In this document: piece after piece, positions 10,345 through 19,715 of the stretch
Layout of the letters: every line of letters begins with the position of its first letter
Numbering within the stretch: position 1 is the first letter of the stretch
NCBI GenBank assembly: GCA_037355855.1
Contig: CM074759.1
Coordinates: 6,324,001 to 6,388,000 of the forward strand
DNA from: Pseudo-nitzschia pungens
Lineage: Eukaryota; Bacillariophyta; Bacillariophyceae; Bacillariales; Bacillariaceae
Length of the DNA: 64,000 bases
Direction of reading: 5' to 3'
Made by a program: the position numbers and the translations under genes
Notes under the pieces: model-generated
Database searches by the model: none
Told to the model about the DNA's origin: nothing
The model's input: only the letters and a program-made list of their open reading frames with translations

Positions 10345-10400
10345 CTGAAGTGATGAGCCAATAAAAAAATTCGATTTTCCAGTACAAATTGTACACAGAT
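10345..10400. repeat. Short inverted repeat, left copy (paired with 28,455-28,515)
   Basis: The stretch GTGATGAGCCAATA through GTACAAATTGTAC reappears in reverse orientation near 28,455-28,515. This extends the inverted organisation beyond 28 kb. Confidence 0.6.
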
Positions 10401-10419
10401 TTATGTAGAAAAAAAATTA

Positions 10420-10603
10420 ATGCAAGGGGGACAGCAAGCAGCAAGCAGCAACGCGTCGATAATACAGCGGGGGACAGCAAGCAGCAACGCGTCGATAATA
10501 CAGGGGGACGCGTCGATAATACAGGGGGGGGGGACAGCAAGCAGCAACGCGTCGATAATACAAGGGGGACAGCAAGCAGCAAGCAGCAACGCGTCGATAA
10601 TAC
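10420..10603 (+). repeat. Minisatellite with core ACAGCAAGCAGCAACGCGTC, left flank of element
   Basis: Units of roughly 20-40 bp read GGGGGACAGCAAGCAGCAACG then CGTCGATAATACAG, about five copies. The same units in the same orientation resume at 26,258-26,400 and again at 27,045-27,140. The DNA between 10,604 and 26,255 therefore looks inserted into this array. Confidence 0.8.
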
Positions 10604-11280
10604 AGGAGCGGTCGGAAATAGAAAAACGCGCGCACCGCGCAAAAGGTTAAGTTTTTTCAAAATGGTACGTATGAACTTACCGTACATACTACATATATCA
10701 ACGTGTGATCTACGTATTACTGCGTAGAACGTGATAAGTGAATTTAAAAAGCGGTCGGAAATAGAAAAACGTGCGCACCGCGCGACAGGTTAAGTTTTTT
10801 AAAAATGATACGTATGAACTTACCGTACATTCTACATATATAAATGTGTGATTTACGTATTAATACGTAGAACGAGATAAGTAACGTTCATGAAAAAATC
10901 TCCACGATTCAAATTTAAAAAAGGGGGCACCGGGAAACTAAAAATTGGTTTTCTTTACGTAACGTACGTAATTAAAATTAAAATTACGTACGTAATTAAT
11001 TAATTACGTACGTAATTAATTAATTACGTACGTAATTAATATTACGTACGATTGGATTTAATTACGTACGATTGGATTTAATTACGTACGATTGGATTTA
11101 ATTACGCACGATTTCACAATTAAGCTCTTGAGTGGCTTATATCATAATTAAATAAGCCAAATAACATTAAAAATATACTTAAGCCTATCAATGTTGCGCG
11201 TAGGCTATTACTATAGACGTATAAGGTATACGCGCCATTCAAAGTGCCGCTGATAGCCACTTATTCGGTACGTACGTACT
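10604..11280. repeat. Left composite terminal repeat with arm B
   Basis: It contains the terminal sequence twice (10,604 and 10,751), then palindromic ATTACGTACG units (about 10,965-11,115). An inner part follows, containing CTCTTGAGTGGCTTATATC and CTATAGACGTATAAGG. The inner part is matched, inverted, at 27,415-27,600. Confidence 0.8.
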
Positions 11281-11590
11281 AATATCCCAACTGGTTTACG
11301 TACTGGGGGCTGTCGGCGCCACTTTCAATGGCGCCTTTACTGGTGAGGTAAGGTAAGTTAGGGTTTAGGGTTACAGGTAAGTCAGCGCACTTCTAGTGGC
11401 GCTAAAAGTCACTCTACGCGCCATTCAAAGTGCCGCTGATAGCCACTTATTCGGTACGTACGTACTAATATCCCAACTGGTTTACGTGCGGGGCGCTGTC
11501 GGCGCCACTTTCAATGGCGCCTTTACTGGTAAGGTAAGGTAAGTTAGGGTTTAGGGTTACAGGTAAGTCAGCGCACTTCTAAACTTACCA
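11226..11590. repeat. About 190-bp tandem duplication
   Basis: The block starting ACGCGCCATTCAAAGTGCCG at 11,226 recurs from about 11,416. Both copies run through AGGGTTTAGGGTTACAGG to GCGCACTTCTA. Each contains GTGGC/GCCAC hairpin motifs. Confidence 0.8.
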
Positions 11591-12120
11591 TGAAACGCCC
11601 CTTTAAGTGGCGCTAAAAGTCACTCTGCTGCGTAAGGTTAACTTACCGGTAACTTACGTACTAGAACCACAGATATACGGTACGGAGTACAGTCGGACTA
11701 AGATCTTACCGTACGTTACAGTGGCTGTCAGCGCCACTTCAAAGCTTGCGTTTGTAAACCCTAAGGTAACGCCCCTTTATGGCTGTCAGCGCCACTCTGT
11801 CAGCGCCACTTCTAAACTTAACCTTACCGTAAGTAAGATCTTAACGCTAAGGTTAAGGTAGAAACGCCCCTTTAAGTGGCGCTAAGACCGAAAAATCGTA
11901 GGCTGGGAGCTTAACCTTACCGAACGTACGTACCGGTAACCTTACTAAAAAGTGGCTGTCGGCGCCACTTTAAATGGCGCCTCTGGAACTGTAAGGTTAC
12001 CGCTGCCTATTAGGACTAAGATTACCGGTAAAGGTTACAGTGCTATCAGCATCTAGCTATGGTATATTTCTATCCTACTAAGGGCCCATAAAATGCAAGC
12101 AGCTCAAGAGAAAGGGAGAG
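11590..12120. other. Non-coding, GTGGC/GCCAC hairpin motifs
   Basis: No gene was recognised. The stretch is made of words such as AGTGGCTGTCAGCGCCACT (11,720-11,738) and GTAAGGTTAC-like words, forming part of the left subterminal region of the element. Confidence 0.6.
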
Positions 12121-12345
12121 GTCAACGGGTTTCGACGTGGGTATAGGCATAGTCTGAAGAAAAGGAGGCCTCGGCGGTGGTGTGCGGGGGTTAGACCCAG
12201 TAACGGGTTTCGACATGGGTATAGGGACGACGTTCGCCAGTCCGGTCTCTGGTCGGTGGTGTGCGGCGGTTAGACCCAGTAGTAACGGGTTTCGACGTGG
12301 GTATAGGGACGACGTTCGCCAGTCCGGTCTCTGGTCTGTAATCTG
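12121..12345. repeat. Imperfect tandem repeat over the 3' end of the 486-aa gene
   Basis: The word AACGGGTTTCGACGTGGGTA and its variants occur three times (about 12,125, 12,202 and 12,284). Two of the copies are followed by GGGACGACGTTCGCCAGTCC. The last copy forms the end of the 12,270-13,730 reading frame. Confidence 0.85.
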
Positions 12346-13730
12346 AAGAAAAGGTTGCTGGCGTAGTGGGCCTGGTGGAAGGGGTTTTGAAGGTATTCTT
12401 GAAGCCGTGCGCCGAGCAAATGGGCGTAGCAGGACGCGTTGAAGGCAAAAAGAAGGCCATTAAGGACAGCGAAGCGCAAATACGCGGTGCCGCGGTGAGG
12501 GAGGTTGTCCCTCGCGGTCGGCGCGAACGCGACAGTTACAAGCTGGAGCGTGGTAGGGGTTGGCTTGGGGACGTTGGGGATAGTTTCCCGGACCCCGGCG
12601 AGCGTTTCGTGGATGGGGAGGGTAGACACGGCGGAAAAGACGAGGCTATTGTGATTCCGCAGGTGATTGAGGAGGTGGTTATGGAATGTGGCAGGGCCGA
12701 TAGAAGTGCCGCTAGAACCTACAGCACCCGGAATGTTGAGGCCGTAGTCGAGTCTGGGTAGGCCAAGGATGGCTAGGATGAAGGCAGCGCCGGTGGCGGC
12801 GTTTGACTGCATCGTAGGGCGGCCCTGGCGGAGGACAGCATAGACGTTCGCAGCGCGGTCGCCAATGATGTCACGGCGCGCAAGCTCGTCAAGAACGGCC
12901 TGGGGTCGGATGAGGCGTTTGGTCATATTTCGGCGGTAGTTGAGTTGAATCAAACCGGAAGGGGGCTCGTTCGCGTGGTCGATCTCAACGTCGGGAGCCT
13001 CGACGCTCGAATCGTCCTCCTCGATTGCATCAGGCTCGCCGGGAGGCGGGACCTCGACACTCGAATCGTCCTCGGCGAAAGGGTCTCCGGCGATCAGGAG
13101 ATCAGCGTTTGCCGGGAGATCTTCATTAGCCTGGAGATCAGCGTTTGCCGGGAGATCAGCAGCATCAGGTGGGGGATTGTCATTAGCCTGGAGATCAGCG
13201 TCTTCCGGGAGATCAGCAGCATTAGGTGGGGGATTGTCATTAGCCTGGAGATCAGCGTCTTCCGGGAGATCAGCAGCATTAGGTGGGGGATTGTCATTAG
13301 CCTGGAGATCAGCGTCCGGGAGATCAGCGTCTGCCGGGAGATCAGCGTCTGCCGGGAGATCAGCGTTAGGTGCGGGATTGTCATTAGCCTGGAGATCAGC
13401 GTCTTCCGGGAGATCAGCAACATTAGGTGGGGGATTGTCGTTAGCCTGGAGATCAGCGTCTGCCGGGAGATCAGCGTTAGGTGCGGGATTGTCATTAGCC
13501 TGGAGATCAGCGTCTGCCGGGAGATCAGCGTTTGCATGGGGAGGATCATTAGTGTCATCTGAGAGGACCGCAAGGACAGCAGGAGCGGCGGATCCAATTG
13601 CGCCCTGGGTGCTGGCGATTGCCCGAGCGGCCGCTAGGCGGACACCGTTAGTTAGTTCGGGCATCGCGTTAGGGGAAATGGCCTGGACGGCATGCACGAT
13701 GCGGAGGATTTGTTCGACGTAGTTTTCCAT
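12270..13730 (-). CDS. Hypothetical protein with acidic DLPADADLQANDNP repeats
   Basis: ATG 13,730 to TAA 12,270, 486 residues. Residues 1-60 are Ala-rich and helical in character (MENYVEQILRIVHAVQ). Residues about 65-210 are an acidic repeat of 19-20 residues built on ADLPADADLQANDNPPPN, coded by a 57-60-bp DNA repeat (13,110-13,540). An acidic linker with EDDSSVE follows, then a C-terminal domain from about residue 260 (YRRNMTKRLIRPQAVLDELARR onward) that looks globular. The last 20 residues are encoded by a tandem DNA repeat, so the natural C-terminus may have been changed by repeat expansion. No family is recognised. It lies inside the second Harbinger-like element. Confidence 0.55.
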   Translation of the reverse strand: MENYVEQILRIVHAVQAISPNAMPELTNGVRLAAARAIASTQGAIGSAAPAVLAVLSDDTNDPPHANADLPADADLQANDNPAPNADLPADADLQANDNPPPNVADLPEDADLQANDNPAPNADLPADADLPADADLPDADLQANDNPPPNAADLPEDADLQANDNPPPNAADLPEDADLQANDNPPPDAADLPANADLQANEDLPANADLLIAGDPFAEDDSSVEVPPPGEPDAIEEDDSSVEAPDVEIDHANEPPSGLIQLNYRRNMTKRLIRPQAVLDELARRDIIGDRAANVYAVLRQGRPTMQSNAATGAAFILAILGLPRLDYGLNIPGAVGSSGTSIGPATFHNHLLNHLRNHNSLVFSAVSTLPIHETLAGVRETIPNVPKPTPTTLQLVTVAFAPTARDNLPHRGTAYLRFAVLNGLLFAFNASCYAHLLGARLQEYLQNPFHQAHYASNLFFRLQTRDRTGERRPYTHVETRYYWV

Positions 13731-13739
13731 GGGAGTGGT

Positions 13740-13980
13740 TTAGAAGGTACTTGTAGTTGCAGAGAGCTGGAGGAAGTTGTGAGCAAAGTGAAAACAAGTT
13801 GCAGAGAAGGAAGTTGTGAGAGAAGTGAAAACAAGTTGCAGAGAAGGAAGTTGTGAGAGAAGGAAGTGGTGAGCAAAGTAACGCGTGAGCTGTTAACGTG
13901 GAGGGGAGTGTGGATGGAGGAGCGTGGGAACTCAGCGTGGGGAACTCAGCGTGGGGAACTCAGCGTGGGGAACTCAGGTT
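13740..13980. repeat. Short tandem repeats upstream of the 486-aa gene
   Basis: Two blocks are seen. The first is a GTTGCAGAGAAGGAAGTTGT unit (13,755-13,880, about 36-bp period). The second is AACTCAGCGTGGGG, a 14-bp unit repeated four times (13,928-13,975). They lie in the 5' flank of the minus-strand gene. Confidence 0.8.
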
Positions 13981-14900
13981 TTTGAGTGACGTGAATCATG
14001 GAACGATCAAATTTTCGCTGTGGGAGTTACCGTACGGGGCACATGGCGTCCTTTTGAGGGGCTTTCCCATCCATTAAGCCCTGATATGGAATATTCGATC
14101 TTCATTACTATATATTTATATTAGCAAATTTTCAAAAAAATCGAAACTCAGCGCATAGTAATTAATTATCATAAGCCACGAGACGCCGATGAAAGTGGCG
14201 CTAACGGTCACATAGCGCCACTTTAACGGGCGATTCTACAGTACATATCGTACCGTTTGTAAAGAATTTTGTGGAAGAAGCGGCGCTAACAGCCAATTTA
14301 CGAAACCTACACCAGTACTGTAAAAGGCGGTACGAGTAGTTCCATGATTCCCGTCACTCAATCAAAAACCTGAGTTCCCACACTCCTCCATCCACAATTA
14401 TTTTCGTCACCGGCGCTTGAAACGGCGCTAACAGCCAATGTACGAAACCTACACCAGCACTGTACAAGGCGGTACAGGTTCAAGATTCAGACACCGTACC
14501 TTACAGCACCCCTTGGGTGTGTAACATGCTAGTGTAGGCTAGTAGTGTTACGAATTAATAATTAAACGAATCCCACATGGGATTCAGATATATATAAGGT
14601 ATTCAAGTACGAAAATCTGGTATGTACAAACAGGCATGCAGAAGAGAGCGATTATACGATTAAGGTTACATACAGAATATATGTTATATACAGGGATGCA
14701 CATTATATGAAGAGGTCGCGATGACCTCATCGCTCATTATTTCCTCTCTTTAATTTCAATCCCATCTCGTAAAGTGAATTAACACACAATTATTCATACT
14801 ACTCCGAATTTCTACCTTAGAGTGTTACAGGGTGATAGTACGAATGGATGGTAGTAGGGCCCTCTAGTAGGATAGATATGTACGAACCCCAACTCCTAAG
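13981..14900. other. Non-coding stretch within the element
   Basis: No gene was recognised. GTGGCGCTAAC/GCGCCAC motifs occur near 14,190-14,215 and 14,280. A 40-bp word (AACAGCCAAT, TACGAAACCTACACCAG) occurs twice, near 14,290 and 14,430. Confidence 0.5.
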
Positions 14901-15625
14901 CTCTTAGGAGCTCTTTATTACAAGATATTTAGTGTGCTAACAGATAGACGGAACTTCGCCAGGGGGGATATTGAACTGGATGCTAAACAGGATGCTAGGC
15001 CCCTTAAGTAGGATTTGTACCAGAGCTACATACCCCAGCAGCTCTTAGGAGCTCTTTATTACAAGATATTTAGTGTGCTAACAGATAGACGGAACTGATC
15101 AGGCCAGGGGGATATTGAACTGGGTGCTAAACAGGATGCTAGGCCCCTTAAGTAGGATTTGTACCAGAGCTACATACCCCAGCAGCTCTTAGGAGCTCTT
15201 TATTACAAGATATTTAGTGTGCTAACAGATAGACGGAACTGATCAGGCCAGGGGGATATTGAACTGGATGTTAGACAGGATGCTAGGCCCCTTAAGTAGG
15301 ATTTGTACCAGAGCTACATACCCCAGCAGCTCTTAGGAGCTCTTTATTACAAGATATTTAGTGTGCTAACAGATAGACGGAACTTCGCCAGGGGGGATAT
15401 TGAACTGGATGCTAAACAGGATGCTAGGCCCCTTAAGTAGGATTTGTACCAGAGCTACATACCCCAACAGCTCTTAGGAGCTCTTTATTACAAGATATTT
15501 AGTGTGCTAACAGATAGACGGAACTGATCAGGCCAGGGGAGATATTGAACTGGATGCTAAACAGGATACTAGGCCCTTCAAGTAGGATTTGTACCAGAGC
15601 TACACACCCCAGCAGCTCTTAGCAG
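14901..15625. repeat. 141-145-bp tandem repeat, five copies
   Basis: CTCTTAGGAGCTCTTTATTA starts at 14,901, 15,042, 15,186, 15,330 and 15,471, with a truncated sixth start at 15,616. Copies differ at a few places, chiefly ACTGATCAGGCCAG against ACTTCGCCAGG, which accounts for the 141 versus 144 bp periods. No open frame is conserved through it. Confidence 0.95.
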
Positions 15626-16441
15626 TACAAGGTTCACACTGTAGCATTGTTCTACAAGGTTAAGGTTGCTACGCTACTGAATATGGGATACAGTTCCAAC
15701 TACCGTGGAGTATGGTCATAGTGTACAATAAGTACTAGAACCGGATGCCCAGCCCTGCAGTGAGCACGCGAGCACTTTAGCGAGCGCCCTAGCAAGCATG
15801 GTCACTTAAAATGGCGCCGTTCATTGAGCGCCACGTTAAGGGGCGTTAATTTCATTCTTGAAGCGCCTCTCACGTTGGCGCCTGCAGCACTCGTAACCGT
15901 AACAATTCTCAAGGAGAATAAGTTCTTACCGTACCGGTAAATTACCGATAGACATACCGGTAACTTAGCGCACATAGCCACTGAACGAGAACAAGATCGG
16001 CCTTCCTACTTACGATTAGAATAGCCTTACTCGGAGAAGCTCGTCTTGATGAGGTGGCGCTAACATCCACTGAACGAGAACAAGATCGGGCATCCCACTT
16101 ACGATTAGTAATTAACCCATGCTCTTTCATAGTTCAAGTATCAACGCCCGTCTCTTCCACAGTTCGAGTATCAACGCCCGTCAAATGGACGCTTTGTTCC
16201 TCGTACGATTACGAACCGTGCTAATTACATGATGTACTTTCACTAAGTAGAAATAAGTTACTCGGAAAACGCCCCTCGAACTAACGCTCTACGCCTGTCA
16301 AATGGACGCTTTGTTCCCTGTTGGTACTGTACTGAACATTGAAGAACCAAGACCGACCTCAGAAACTTGCCTGATCATGAAGTACTAGTTTCGAAACTCT
16401 AAGCAAGTTCGCAACGGCTTGCCTCTCGGCATACTACGGAA
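15626..16441. other. Non-coding, GTGGCGC motifs and short duplications
   Basis: No gene was recognised. CACTGAACGAGAACAAGATC occurs twice (about 15,979 and 16,066), and CGCCCGTCAAATGGACGCTT-type words recur near 16,170 and 16,290. Confidence 0.5.
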
Positions 16442-16516
16442 TTCCTATCAGCTGTCCCCCGGTTTCCGTAGAAATTAGTAGTTGAGGATGTAGAACCGGG
16501 GGACAGCTGATAGGAA
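16442..16516. repeat. Perfect 23-bp inverted repeat (hairpin) upstream of gene
   Basis: The arms 16,442-16,464 and 16,494-16,516 are exact reverse complements with a 29-nt loop. The arm core is CAGCTGTCCCCCGG. It ends 60 bp before the ATG at 16,577. Confidence 0.95.
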
Positions 16517-16576
16517 CTTTGTAGTAGTGTAAAGAATCGTTCCGAACTAATAGTTCCGAACTTCTCATAATTTGTC

Positions 16577-18560
16577 ATGGGACGAACCAAAGGAGCAGCT
16601 GGGAAGAAACAGGCTTCGCCGAGAGAACAATTTGAAAGGCAAAGCTCAGTTGGTAAAGTCTGTATCTACAACTACTGGATTTACCGAGAGACAGAAGGCA
16701 AGGTTGGCTGGGATCCGGATAAAGCTGGAAGAGTAGATCAGTGGAATTCATCTGCTTCCATATCTGACAAAATCAAAAAAGGATCATTCTACCACTTTGG
16801 AAAGGTAAGACGTTTAGCGACACGCAGCATGGCGGTGAGCACTGTGAAGAAATACAAATGCCAATTGCAAGTTTCTCACGCTTCTTGTTCTCCACAAGCG
16901 AATGGCAGAAATAGCAGAACTTCTTCGAAAGCAAGGACTCAAGCTTGTTCGTCCGAACGGGGGACATCCATCTATTTTTGAACGTGAAGAGGATTCCGAC
17001 TACGAATCTGAAACATCCAAATCTGAAACATCCAAATCTGATTCTGGAGGCCAAGTAGTATTCGACCTTGAAGACAGTGACCTGAAGAAGCCTGGCAAGA
17101 TGCCGTTGAAATCAATCCTCAGAACACCCACCCCCAAGAAACGTCAAAGCTCTGGTAGCACTGACCTCGACCTCTCCCGTCGTATCGATGAGCTCCACAT
17201 TAACGGCCCCGTAATGGAGCAGTCAATCAAGGGTGCTATCGCTATGATTATGATCTCTGGTCGTTGGACCGAATTCGATCAAGTAGCCGAAGTTCAAAGA
17301 GGATATTGCTTGATGAGAATGCTCGTTCATAATGACGCCAAGTTGAGACACTTCGAGATCTCTTGGGTCAATGAGCACACTTTCAACATAAAAATGAGGT
17401 GGCCAGAGTACATGGAAAGGTGCTTGATGCTCACAACTCTCGATACATACAGGAAAGACGGGAGCAATGAGGAAATTCAGCGCTATCCTGCGAATCATCG
17501 AGTCTACGACAGTATGGGGCTGAACGTCAAGAATATGAAATCCCAATACCAAGACAACAGGATGCGAAGCGAAGGCAACTTTATCTTCGACTATCCGATG
17601 GACACCAGAAACGGAAAAGTCGTTTTGGATCTGTTTGATGTCCCAATCGAAAAGAAGAAGAAGGAGAAGAAGAATGAAGATTCTGATGATATGGATGCTT
17701 CAGATGATTCGAATGAATCGGAGTATCACCCAGACGAAGAAGCCAAGAAGTATACGACCATTCTCCAGATACTCTTTTACGAGAAGACTGAATCCGATGA
17801 AGGTCAAAAAACTGTTGCAACAGTCAGCCGTCGTCAGGGTGCTGTCAATTTTGGTGAGTTTCCTGCCCCTCGTCCTCCTCCGACGGTAAAGGCTCTACCG
17901 TCGCGCCCCGCTCCTCCGACGGTGCCTCTACCGTCGCTCCCCGCTCCTCCGACGGTGCCTCTACCGTCGCTCCCCGCTCCTCCTACGGTGCCTCTACCGT
18001 CGCTCCCCGCTCCTCCTACGGTGCCTCTACCGTCGCTCCCCGCTCCTCCGACGGTAGAGCCTTGACCATCGCTCCCGTCGCTCCCTCTTGTTCCGGTGGA
18101 TCTGTGCACTCGCGAACCGCCTGGACAAGTCATTCCCCCGTCCCCCATACGGCCGCAGGGCGTTCGCGAACCGACTGGACAAGAAACTACACCGCAAAGA
18201 GGTTGAAGCCCCACGCGACATTACTCACCACGCCGCCGGACGCCCAGTAGAAAAAGAGTGGATGACGATGAGGTTGAGGTTGGCGAGGACATTGTAGAGA
18301 CATGCCAAAAGAAACCAAAAAATGACGATGGCGACTCACATGACGACTCACATGACACAACTCACAATAATGCTTCTGTGTTCAACTCTCAGACTGATTT
18401 ATGACTATTTAGAGACCTCGATACAGGAGATGATGATTCGAGTGACGTCGATTCAGGAGATGATGTTTCGATTTCATCTTCTTCGATCGATCCCATCAAA
18501 ACCTTGGAAGAAGGTCTGGAAGAACTTGCTCTGCATTTGAGCGATTTAGGTCTTGATTAG
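16577..18560 (+). CDS. Hypothetical element protein with candidate UGA-CUA readthrough
   Basis: Proposed exons: 16,577-16,804 (donor AAG|GTAAGA), 16,899-17,853 (donor G|GTGAGT) and 18,298-18,404 (acceptor ATTGTAG|AG). Phases match and give 429 residues to TGA 18,402-18,404. The frame continues after TGA-CTA for 51 residues (DLDTGDDDSSDVDSG, then SSIDPIKTLEEG) to TAG 18,560. If the second intron is retained, the frame ends at TGA 18,065 after a Pro-rich PAPPTVPLPSL repeat. The body carries SILRTPTPKKR, an acidic linker and a KKKKEKK run. It is a distant relative of the complement 3739-5589 gene, with the same motif order, intron place and tail. Function unknown; the first acceptor (CCACAAG) is weak. 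Confidence 0.5.
17880..18060 (+). repeat. 33-bp repeat, coding PAPPTVPLPSL or intronic
   Basis: Four to five near-perfect 33-bp units read GCTCCTCCGACGGTGCCTCT and onward. By the preferred splice model they lie in an intron that starts with GTGAGT at 17,854. Confidence 0.85.
18402..18407 (+). other. In-frame TGA CTA, candidate stop-codon readthrough site
   Basis: TGA (18,402-18,404) is followed by CTA. The same frame stays open to TAG at 18,558-18,560. The position and hexamer match those in the related gene at 3964-3969. Confidence 0.45.
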
Positions 18561-18715
18561 AATAGTTCCATGTCTGCTGGTTGGTAGCGGAACTGTCGTC
18601 GATTCAGGAGATGATGATTCGATTTCATCTTCTTCGATCGATCCCATCAAAACCTTGGAAGAAGGTCTGGAAGAACTTGCTCTGCATTGAGCAATTTATG
18701 TCTTGATTAGAATAG
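18430..18715 (+). repeat. About 160-bp duplication of the 3' coding end
   Basis: The stretch GTCGATTCAGGAGATGATG through GTCTTGATTAGAATAGTTCC is present at about 18,446-18,569 and again from about 18,597. The second copy has TGA in place of the TTG that continues the first and is probably non-coding. A third piece of the flank (GTCTGCTGGTTGG) follows near 18,790. Confidence 0.85.
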
Positions 18716-18992
18716 TTCCCTGTCTGCTGGTTGGTAGCGGTGAACAGTTCATAAAAAATTAGTATACGTAGGAATAGAACGCCCGTCGTCTGCTGGTTGG
18801 CAGCGATGAGCGATTCATGAGAAAAAAAGTAATGAAAGTCAATAATACTACTATGATTTAAAAAGTTATGATACTCGTAGTCTATGTAGCAAATCGTTGG
18901 ATTCGCCACCGTTAGGGGCGCCCACGTGTTGTGAATTGTAGATTGTGGTTGAGTATCTAAAATGGGCTGTCACCGCCATTATAACGTGCAGC

Positions 18993-19349
18993 TTACTCCG
19001 TTTCGCCTTTTTCCGTGGCGTCCACCACCCTGACAGTCGACATCTGAATTGACCCACCGCCTTTCTGCATGGCGGGAACACGTGTCGCCGCGCTGCGTGG
19101 CTGCTGGAGTTCCAGTGAAGGCTGGTCTCTGACCAAGGGCGCTTCTTCTCTGCTTGAACTGAAATATTCGTCAATAATGGTGGCAACGGTATCTTCATAA
19201 GACTCGTGTTTCCTTACGACCACATCTTCTCTCTCTTCGTTGACCATTACGTAGTCGTCGTCTTTTCCTTCGTTGACCCTGGCGTCGCAATCTTCCTTGG
19301 CAAGCCTTGGTTCATTGTTTGGTGTCACGGTAGAAGGCTGGTTTCCCAT
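18993..19349 (-). CDS. Small acidic protein with N-myristoylation-type start
   Basis: ATG 19,349, 118 residues, ending in TGA 18,993. The start MGNQPST fits the N-myristoylation pattern (Gly2, small residue at 6). The remainder is acidic and charged (NEGKDDDYVMVNEERED), with no known domain. It is divergent from the 19,716 gene, whose start is 366 bp away, and lies inside the second element. Coding is plausible from composition and the clean ATG, but the small size leaves doubt. A membrane role is inference from the start motif and the membrane protein next door. Confidence 0.45.
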   Translation of the reverse strand: MGNQPSTVTPNNEPRLAKEDCDARVNEGKDDDYVMVNEEREDVVVRKHESYEDTVATIIDEYFSSSREEAPLVRDQPSLELQQPRSAATRVPAMQKGGGSIQMSTVRVVDATEKGETE

Positions 19350-19715
19350 TGTACTGTCTTTTGATTAACGATGCAATTTTTATAATTTGTGATACTTAAA
19401 ATGTGAGGCGCACCCTCATTTCGCAAGGTTATAGGTAAGGATTTTGAGAAATTTTCCGTTGTTTTCCGTTGCAACGTTGGTTTTTTGAATTTCACCCATT
19501 ACCAACTGCGAGCCAACCCTGTCTCATAGTTTTTTGAAACTGGATTGAAACTTTCTTTGGTAAAATCTTGCTTCGCATAAATCGATTGTACTTCTTCCTT
19601 CGCATCAAAATCGATCGTACTGCTTGCCTTCATAAAAATTGACTGCTCTCTTTCGCAAATCGATTGTCATCTACTTTCACGCTTTCTCTTTTCAAGTCTC
19701 TTTTCAAGTCTCGCC
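19350..19715. other. Promoter region between divergent small genes
   Basis: AT-rich, with repeated words TTTTCCGTTG (twice near 19,455) and AAATCGATTGTA/AAATCGATCGTAC (19,576-19,630). No gene was recognised. Confidence 0.4.

Noticed and set aside
11345..11555. TTAGGGTTTAGGG words as telomeric repeats
   Set aside because: Only two short matches inside a 190-bp duplication; not a tandem array and not at a sequence end.
13094..13722. Additional frames on both strands over the ADLQANDNP repeat
   Set aside because: Repeat-phase shadows of the 12,270-13,730 gene.
18063..18206. TGA codons at 18,063 and 18,204 as extra recoded stops or selenocysteine
   Set aside because: They lie in a stretch best explained as intron (strong GTGAGT donor, phase-matched acceptor). 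Their contexts (TGA-CCA, TGA-AGC) are not shared with the first element, and no SECIS-like structure was recognised.
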